NCBI GenBank assembly: GCA_000981645.1
Contig: LAQC01000018.1
Location: forward strand, 21,367 to 58,178
DNA from: Cryomorphaceae bacterium ASP10-05a
GTDB taxonomy: Bacteria; Bacteroidota; Bacteroidia; Flavobacteriales_D; Sanyastnellaceae
Direction of reading: 5' to 3'
DNA length: 36,812 nt
Shown here: one piece after another, positions 31,974 to 36,812 of the stretch
How the letters are laid out: each line of letters begins with the position of its first letter
Position numbering within the stretch: the stretch's first letter is position 1
Made by a program: the position numbers and the translations under genes
The notes under the pieces: generated by a model
What the model saw: the letters and a program-made list of their open reading frames with translations, nothing else
What the model was told of the DNA's origin: nothing
Database searches by the model: none

Positions 31974-32813
31974 ATGCAATTAAATCTCAAAAAACCTCTC
32001 GTATTTTTCGATCTAGAAACCACTGGTATAAACGTGTCTAAAGACCGAATAGTAGAAATAGCCTGCGTGAAAGTAATGCCCGATGGATCTATCATCACTA
32101 GACCTGAGAAAGGTGAAGACCCGCAGAGATTTTTAGTGAACCCTGAAATACCTATTCCAGCTGAAACAAGCGCTATTCACGGCATATTCGATGAACATGT
32201 AGCTGAGCAACCAACTTTTAGACAAATAGCGAAAGGGTTATTCAAGTTTCTTCATGACTGTGATTTAGCTGGATTTAATTCCAATAAATTCGATATTCCT
32301 CTGCTAGCAGAAGAGTTTATGAGAGTAGGTGTAGACTTCAGTATGGAAGGTCGAAATGTCTTAGATGTTCAAGTAATTTTTCACATGATGGAAAAGAGAA
32401 CACTTGGCGCTGGATACAAATTCTACTGCGGAAAAGAACTACCAGATGCCCACGAAGCTCTTCCTGATACTGTAGCTACTTATGAAATTCTTAAGGCGCA
32501 AATAGAGCGCTACAAAGATGTAGAAGTATTGAACGACAAAGGTGAACTCATAAAGCCTGTACAAAATGATATGGAGGTTTTACACAACACCAGTCAGAGG
32601 CATAAAGTTGCAGATTTTGCAGGAAGACTAGTCTACGATGCCGATGGTGATGTATGTCTTAATTTCGGGAAATTCAAAGGAGATAAACTAACTGCTATCT
32701 TCGAAAAAGAAAGAGGATATTACGCTTGGATGATGAATGGAGATTTCGCTCTATACACCAAAAAGAAACTTACCGAAGAGCATGACAAGTGGAAAGCTGC
32801 TAAGACTTCCTAA
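31974..32813 (+). CDS. DEDDh 3'-5' exonuclease (DnaQ/PolIII epsilon-like)
   Basis: This 279-residue protein carries a complete DnaQ-fold DEDDh active site: D13 and E15 in VFFDLETTG, D107 in FNSNKFDIPLL, and H160 with D165 in DAHEALPDT. It is an RNase T/epsilon-type exonuclease. The C-terminal part (about 195-279) holds KVADFAGRLVYD...CLNFGKFKGDKLTAIFEKERGYYAWMM, a small domain seen after the nuclease in other exonuclease-X-like proteins of unknown role. No polymerase or GIY-YIG domain is attached. The start ATG at 31974 leads directly into the first strand. The last 14 nt overlap the end of the convergent glycosyltransferase gene. Confidence 0.88.
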   Translation: MQLNLKKPLVFFDLETTGINVSKDRIVEIACVKVMPDGSIITRPEKGEDPQRFLVNPEIPIPAETSAIHGIFDEHVAEQPTFRQIAKGLFKFLHDCDLAGFNSNKFDIPLLAEEFMRVGVDFSMEGRNVLDVQVIFHMMEKRTLGAGYKFYCGKELPDAHEALPDTVATYEILKAQIERYKDVEVLNDKGELIKPVQNDMEVLHNTSQRHKVADFAGRLVYDADGDVCLNFGKFKGDKLTAIFEKERGYYAWMMNGDFALYTKKKLTEEHDKWKAAKTS

Positions 32814-33675
32814 CTAGCTCTACAAACCATTTTAATTTTAATAGCTGGAAGAACCATATATGCTTTCCTTGAGCCAAAAGCTTAGGGTAAAACAACTTTT
32901 CTACCAGAGAAATAGACAATACCATTAAATAAGGTGTTCCAGACTTTTTCAGAACCTCAAAAGTTCTAATTATTCGTGAATATTCACGAGTAATTTTCTT
33001 CTCCGTATACATCTGAAATAAACTCTCCAGACCTTCCTTAGTTTTCTTTATGAATACTTCATTTTCTTCCAGCCCTGCATGAAGTGCCGGATTTTCTATG
33101 TGCAAAATAGAAATACCACCTTCCAATAAAGCCTTGCCAAATAGCGTATCCTCATGCCCATAAATAATGAGCGTATCATCAAACGGATAGTTCTCCAAAA
33201 CCTCTTTAGTGGCCAAGAAATTACCTGTCATAAAAGACCCGTAAGGTTCTTTTATCCTCTCTAAAGCAGTTCCAGATTCATAGGTGTTTCCGTAATTCCA
33301 TCTTAGCCTTAAGCCCGTCATAGGTGGTTTCTTCTGATAAATTATGCCTCCACAAATAACCAGAGAAGAATCTAGATGAGTAATGTAATTCTTTATAAAA
33401 TCAGGATTAGTGAGCTGCATATCTGCATCTAAGAATAGAATGTTTTTATGCATTGCAATGCTTACTAGCTTATTCCTGCTCTTAGCTCTCCCTAAATTAG
33501 TTTTATTCTCTATCCACTTAAAATTAGAAAGTTCTGTGGCAGGATTTCGACTAAAAGATGCATCATTTAAGCAGATGATTTCAAAATCAATGCCCAGCGA
33601 TGAAGCCTGACGATGAACTTCCTTTACCATCAAGGAAACGTCATATTCGTATACTGGAATGAGGACACTAAGCAT
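32800..33675 (-). CDS. Glycosyltransferase family 2 (GT-A)
   Basis: This 291-residue enzyme has SVLIPVYEYDVSLMVKEV, ICLNDAS (nucleotide-binding), the AKSRNKL segment, the metal-binding ILFLDADMQ (D83-x-D85), and GHEDTLFGKALLEGG, in which the acidic pair is typical of inverting GT-A catalysis. A C-terminal amphipathic helical part (about 225-291) suggests membrane association. The donor and acceptor are not readable. It starts with ATG at 33675, 2 nt after the stop of the FtsE-like gene, so both are on one transcript. Its end overlaps the convergent exonuclease gene by 14 nt. Confidence 0.85.
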   Translation of the reverse strand: MLSVLIPVYEYDVSLMVKEVHRQASSLGIDFEIICLNDASFSRNPATELSNFKWIENKTNLGRAKSRNKLVSIAMHKNILFLDADMQLTNPDFIKNYITHLDSSLVICGGIIYQKKPPMTGLRLRWNYGNTYESGTALERIKEPYGSFMTGNFLATKEVLENYPFDDTLIIYGHEDTLFGKALLEGGISILHIENPALHAGLEENEVFIKKTKEGLESLFQMYTEKKITREYSRIIRTFEVLKKSGTPYLMVLSISLVEKLFYPKLLAQGKHIWFFQLLKLKWFVELVRKS

Positions 33676-33677
33676 GA

Positions 33678-34391
33678 CTAACCTAATTCAGTAAATTGAA
33701 TAATATCGTCTACTTCAGACTGAGAAACCAACTTTCCGTTTTCGCATATAAGCACACGTGAAGAGAATTTCTTCATGTAGATATAATCATGTGTGGCCAT
33801 TACTACTGGAATTCCCTGCTGACTTATGCCGTGCAATAAACTTAAAATATCTTCTGTAGTCTTCGGGTCTAAATTTCCTGTAGGTTCATCAGCCAAAATC
33901 AACTCAGGTTCATTAATGAGTGCTCTGGCTATAGATACTCTCTGCCGCTCTCCACCAGAAAGCTCATGAGGCATCTTGAATCCTTTGGTTTTTAAACCGA
34001 CATCATCCAAGACCTCATCCTTTCTTATCTCCATCTTCTTCTTGTCCCTCCAGCCAGTAGCTTTCATTACAAAGAATAAATTATCCTCTACTGTCCTATC
34101 CATCAGCAACTCGAAATCCTGAAAGACAATCCCTATTTTTCTTCTTAAAAAAGGAACTTGATTCCTCTTCATGCTGACCAAATCATAGCCACAAACACTA
34201 CCCTCTCCAGATTTTAGCTTTATTTCTCCGTAAAGCGTTTTCATTAAACTGGACTTACCCGAGCCAGTTCTACCTATCAGATAAATAAACTCCCCTTCCT
34301 TAATCTCTAGGTTTACTCCAGACAGGATGATGTTATCCGCCTGTGCTATCGTGGCATGTTTAATTTCTACTATGTTTTCTGGTTCACTCAT
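33678..34391 (-). CDS. ftsE: ABC transporter ATP-binding protein, FtsE type
   Basis: This 237-residue ABC ATPase has Walker A GRTGSGKSS (40-48), the Q-loop in GIVFQDFELLMDRTVEDNL, the signature LSGGERQRVSIARAL, and Walker B LILADEPTGNLDP. The Q-loop neighbourhood (DFELLMDRTV..N) matches FtsE, the partner of FtsX that activates peptidoglycan hydrolysis at the division septum. No ftsX gene is seen nearby, so the LolD/MacB-like alternative cannot be excluded, though phylum members often keep ftsE and ftsX apart. It begins with ATG at 34391. It is the first gene of a pair with the glycosyltransferase that follows 2 nt later. Confidence 0.8.
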   Translation of the reverse strand: MSEPENIVEIKHATIAQADNIILSGVNLEIKEGEFIYLIGRTGSGKSSLMKTLYGEIKLKSGEGSVCGYDLVSMKRNQVPFLRRKIGIVFQDFELLMDRTVEDNLFFVMKATGWRDKKKMEIRKDEVLDDVGLKTKGFKMPHELSGGERQRVSIARALINEPELILADEPTGNLDPKTTEDILSLLHGISQQGIPVVMATHDYIYMKKFSSRVLICENGKLVSQSEVDDIIQFTELG

Positions 34392-34535
34392 GGAGGTGTG
34401 ATTTAGTATGTGTAATGTAGAACAATGAGGCGCTACTTAATATTGTGAATGAAGAATTAGTTAAGAATGAAATGGTGAAATATTCATAGACGAAATAAAC
34501 GCTCGAAATTAAAATAGATAATTTAATACCATTCC

Positions 34536-34557
34536 ATTTTTAGGCAAGCCTAAAAAT
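34536..34557. promoter_or_regulatory. Palindromic operator, DtxR/MntR-like
   Basis: Arms ATTTTTAGGC (34536-34545) and GCCTAAAAAT (34548-34557) are perfect inverted repeats around AA. The TTAGGC/GCCTAA core resembles DtxR/IdeR metal-repressor boxes. The site ends 2 nt before the -7 box at 34560, so bound repressor would block the receptor promoter. Confidence 0.65.
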
Positions 34558-34559
34558 TA

Positions 34560-34567
34560 TATATTTG
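34560..34567 (+). promoter_or_regulatory. -7 promoter box of the TonB-dependent receptor gene
   Basis: TATATTTG is a perfect TAnnTTTG match, 19 nt before the ATG at 34587. The -33 region is occupied by the palindromic operator and has no clear TTG. Confidence 0.55.
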
Positions 34568-34586
34568 CAGTCCTAAATAATAACAA

Positions 34587-36812
34587 ATGATTTCCCTAAA
34601 AAATATACTTCTTTTTACTTTCATCTTAATTTCGTCTATAGCTTTCTGTCAAACGGGAGACATCCATGCTGTAGTAAAAAAGGAATCTCAACCTGTTTCC
34701 TTTGCTACGCTGAGCATAGATCAACTGGGCGCTAATGCTGTAACTAACTCTAGTGGCAAAGTGCATCTGCATGACATACCCTATGGGACATATACAATCA
34801 TAGCAAGCTACATAGGCTATGAACTGGTTTCTCAGGAAATCACCTTGAGCAGCGACTCTCCAAATTTAAATCTAGAGTTCTCCCTTACTGAACAAACTAT
34901 GGATTTAGATGAAATAGTTATCTCTGGAACTAAGACCTATAAAAGACAAACAGACTCACCGGTGATAGTCAATGTACTGAGCAGTAAAACGCTCGATAAT
35001 GTGCAGGCGTGTAACCTATCTGAGGGACTGAGGTTTCAACCGGGACTTAGGGTAGAAAACGACTGTCAAACCTGCAACTACACTCAGTTAAGAATGAATG
35101 GACTCGCGGGAGGATATTCACAAATACTGATTAACGGAAGACCTATTTTCAGTCCGCTTACTGGGCTTTATGGTATGGAACAGCTTCCTGTAAATATGAT
35201 AGAGCGCATAGAAGTAGTGCGCGGTGGAGGTTCTTCATTATACGGCTCTAGCGCTATAGGCGGAACTGTAAATGTAATTACCAAAACTCCAAGAAAGAAC
35301 AGCTACGAGTTGAATTACAACTACCAGAACATCAACAAGCAGACTAGCGATAACCAAATTCTAGCCAACGCTACATTAGTTTCTAAGTCTTCTAATTCTG
35401 GTATCTCCCTTTTTATAAATAATAGAAATAGGGGATTCTATGACCATAATGGTGATGACTTTTCTGAAATACCGCTAATAGAAAACACTTCTGTAGGGGT
35501 GAACATGTTCTTTTTGCCGAACGACAATCAGAAGCTTGAAGTAAGTCTGAGCAACCTAAACGAGTATAGATTCGGTGGCGAAATGGTGACCGAAAAACCT
35601 GCTTACTTAGCAGCTCAGTCTGAAGAAAGAACTCACAACGTGTGGATGGGAAGCGCAGATTATCAGATTAATTTTAATAAGAACAAGTCTAGCCTTATTA
35701 CTTACGCTGCATGGCAATCGACAATCAGAGATCACTACACAGGAATTATTCCTGACGAAAATGAAGCGCTAATAGAACATTTAGAAAACCCTCCTTATGG
35801 AACTTCTGATGTAACTACGGTTAATACCGGTGTGCAGTTGAATCATAAAATAAACAAGTTTCTAACTGGAGAGAATGTATTCACTCTAGGTACTGAATTT
35901 ATCTATGATGAAGTCAATGATGCTATTCCAGCATACAATTACTTGATAGATCAAACGACTAGAAATTACGGTACTTTTCTACAAAGCGACTGGAACATAG
36001 TGAAGGATCTCACTCTGCTGTCTGGCGTAAGAATGGACATACACAATCTAGTAAACCAGCCAATATTTAGCCCACGTGCTTCTCTCTTATACAAACTGAA
36101 AAAGAATACCCAGTTCAGGGTGAATTATGGAGCAGGTTTTAGAGCGCCTCAAGCATTCGATGCTGACTTGCACATCGCTTTTGCTGGTGGTGGAGTTTCT
36201 AGAGTAAGTCTCTCTCCTGATTTAATTCCTGAGAAATCTCAGAGCTTGAGCGGGTCTGTAAATTATGATAGGCCTACAGATAAGTTTATAGTAGGGTTCA
36301 CACTTGAAGGATTTTATACCCGATTAAACAGAGCATTCTATCTGGATCCTACTGGAGAAGATGAGTTCGGAGAAACATTCATAAAGCAAAATGGGCAGGG
36401 AGCTACCGTTACTGGAAGTACTTTAGAACTAAGAGCCAACTATAACCGAAAAGTGCAACTAGAGGCTGGAATCACCGTTCAAACTTCCGAGTTTGATGAA
36501 AAAGTATCTTATATAGATGGCCTAGATGGAATCACTGAATTTGTGAGAACACCTAATGAATATGGTTTTGCTACGCTGAGTATTACACCTTCTGAAAGAA
36601 TAAACGCCAACGTTAATTACATCTATACTGGAAGTATGCTTGTGCCCCATTTTGCAGGTGCTCCGAACCAAACTGTGGATGAAATAATTAGTTCAGATTC
36701 TTTTTCTGAAGTGAGCTTCAAGTTCGCGTATTCTATCGGATTGAAAAAAATGAATTCTAAAATTGAGCTCTACACTGGGGTGAAAAATATTTTGAATTCC
36801 TACCAAGATCAG
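34587..36812 (+). CDS. TonB-dependent outer-membrane receptor (3' end outside window)
   Basis: The frame is open from the ATG at 34587 to the window edge (742 codons, no stop). A signal peptide (MISLKNILLFTFILISSIAFCQ) is followed by a carboxypeptidase-regulatory-like domain (about 23-110: AVTNSSGKVHLHDIPYGTYTIIASYIGYE). A plug domain (about 115-230) shows NVLSSKTL, the pair C-x-x-C in NDCQTCNYTQLRMNG, QILINGRPIF, and IEVVRGGGSSLYGSSAIGGTVNVITK. A 22-stranded barrel region including GFRAPQAFD comes after. Such receptors import siderophores, heme, cobalamin or other ligands using TonB energy. The DtxR-like operator just upstream suggests a metal-regulated, probably iron or heme, substrate. No partner genes are visible downstream within the window. 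Confidence 0.92.
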   Translation, partial: MISLKNILLFTFILISSIAFCQTGDIHAVVKKESQPVSFATLSIDQLGANAVTNSSGKVHLHDIPYGTYTIIASYIGYELVSQEITLSSDSPNLNLEFSLTEQTMDLDEIVISGTKTYKRQTDSPVIVNVLSSKTLDNVQACNLSEGLRFQPGLRVENDCQTCNYTQLRMNGLAGGYSQILINGRPIFSPLTGLYGMEQLPVNMIERIEVVRGGGSSLYGSSAIGGTVNVITKTPRKNSYELNYNYQNINKQTSDNQILANATLVSKSSNSGISLFINNRNRGFYDHNGDDFSEIPLIENTSVGVNMFFLPNDNQKLEVSLSNLNEYRFGGEMVTEKPAYLAAQSEERTHNVWMGSADYQINFNKNKSSLITYAAWQSTIRDHYTGIIPDENEALIEHLENPPYGTSDVTTVNTGVQLNHKINKFLTGENVFTLGTEFIYDEVNDAIPAYNYLIDQTTRNYGTFLQSDWNIVKDLTLLSGVRMDIHNLVNQPIFSPRASLLYKLKKNTQFRVNYGAGFRAPQAFDADLHIAFAGGGVSRVSLSPDLIPEKSQSLSGSVNYDRPTDKFIVGFTLEGFYTRLNRAFYLDPTGEDEFGETFIKQNGQGATVTGSTLELRANYNRKVQLEAGITVQTSEFDEKVSYIDGLDGITEFVRTPNEYGFATLSITPSERINANVNYIYTGSMLVPHFAGAPNQTVDEIISSDSFSEVSFKFAYSIGLKKMNSKIELYTGVKNILNSYQDQ

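Noticed and set aside
33450-33461. Perfect 12-nt palindrome GCATTGCAATGC within the glycosyltransferase gene
   Set aside because: It is a single occurrence inside coding sequence, without the GCG/CGC flank of the enriched word.
1-36812. Mobile elements, phage, CRISPR, toxin-antitoxin or defence systems
   Set aside because: I found no transposase, integrase, direct-repeat array, restriction or defence gene, or flanking repeats; gene order and functions are those of core chromosome.

Overview
The window is ordinary, gene-dense chromosome (low GC, I estimate near 40%) from a member of the Bacteroidota, most likely a marine Flavobacteriales-type bacterium. This rests on several observations: a type IX secretion (T9SS) sorting tail on a thioredoxin-like protein, a PorE/OmpA-like protein with TPR and PD40 repeats, DUF4294 and CIA30 proteins, a TonB receptor with a carboxypeptidase-like N-terminal domain, and promoters of the Bacteroidota type (TAnnTTTG at -7). 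There is no visible phage, insertion sequence, CRISPR array, tRNA or rRNA.

Layout. 1-287: end of a CIA30-family gene. 321-1580 (-): MFS transporter. 1657-1767: relic of an L,D-transpeptidase. 1818-3986 (+): a lipoprotein-type inorganic pyrophosphatase, a conserved lipoprotein and an RluE-like pseudouridine synthase. 7238-3989 (-): glycosyltransferase and patatin/barrel outer-membrane protein, overlapping. About 7341-7440 (+): SRP RNA with its own promoter. 7556-9857 (+): SDR and biotin carboxylase. 9987-12826: DUF4294 protein, DacB (-), and two small unknown genes. 12943-15951 (+): large GH92 alpha-mannosidase lipoprotein. 16031-18059 (+): DTW-domain tRNA modification enzyme, a small ORF and TruA. 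22902-18123 (-): a tight four-gene run of class I aminotransferase, HldA, TrkH-type K+ transporter and MenG. 23877-23068 (-): secreted thioredoxin-fold protein with a clear terminator. 25489-23966 (-): sodium:solute symporter. 25607-28148 (+): RecR plus a glycosyltransferase fused to a degenerate sugar-phosphate transferase. 28232-31811 (+): 2-oxoacid dehydrogenase E2 and the PorE-like protein. 31974-32813 (+): DEDDh exonuclease. 34391-32800 (-): FtsE-like ATPase and a glycosyltransferase. 34587-end (+): TonB-dependent receptor, cut by the window edge, behind a DtxR-like palindromic operator.

How the genes fit together: much of the window serves the cell envelope (heptose kinase, three glycosyltransferases, DacB, patatin/Omp, GH92, T9SS and TonB proteins). 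The rest is housekeeping: RecR, TruA, MenG, SRP RNA, E2, pyrophosphatase and biotin carboxylase.

I found no clear new multi-gene system. The strongest unexplained signal is a 9-base word, GCGTTGCAA. It occurs seven times, all inside genes and in different reading frames, far above chance. The next best are the DtxR-like operator, -7 boxes only 4 nt before start codons (suggesting leaderless mRNAs), and the L,D-transpeptidase relic.
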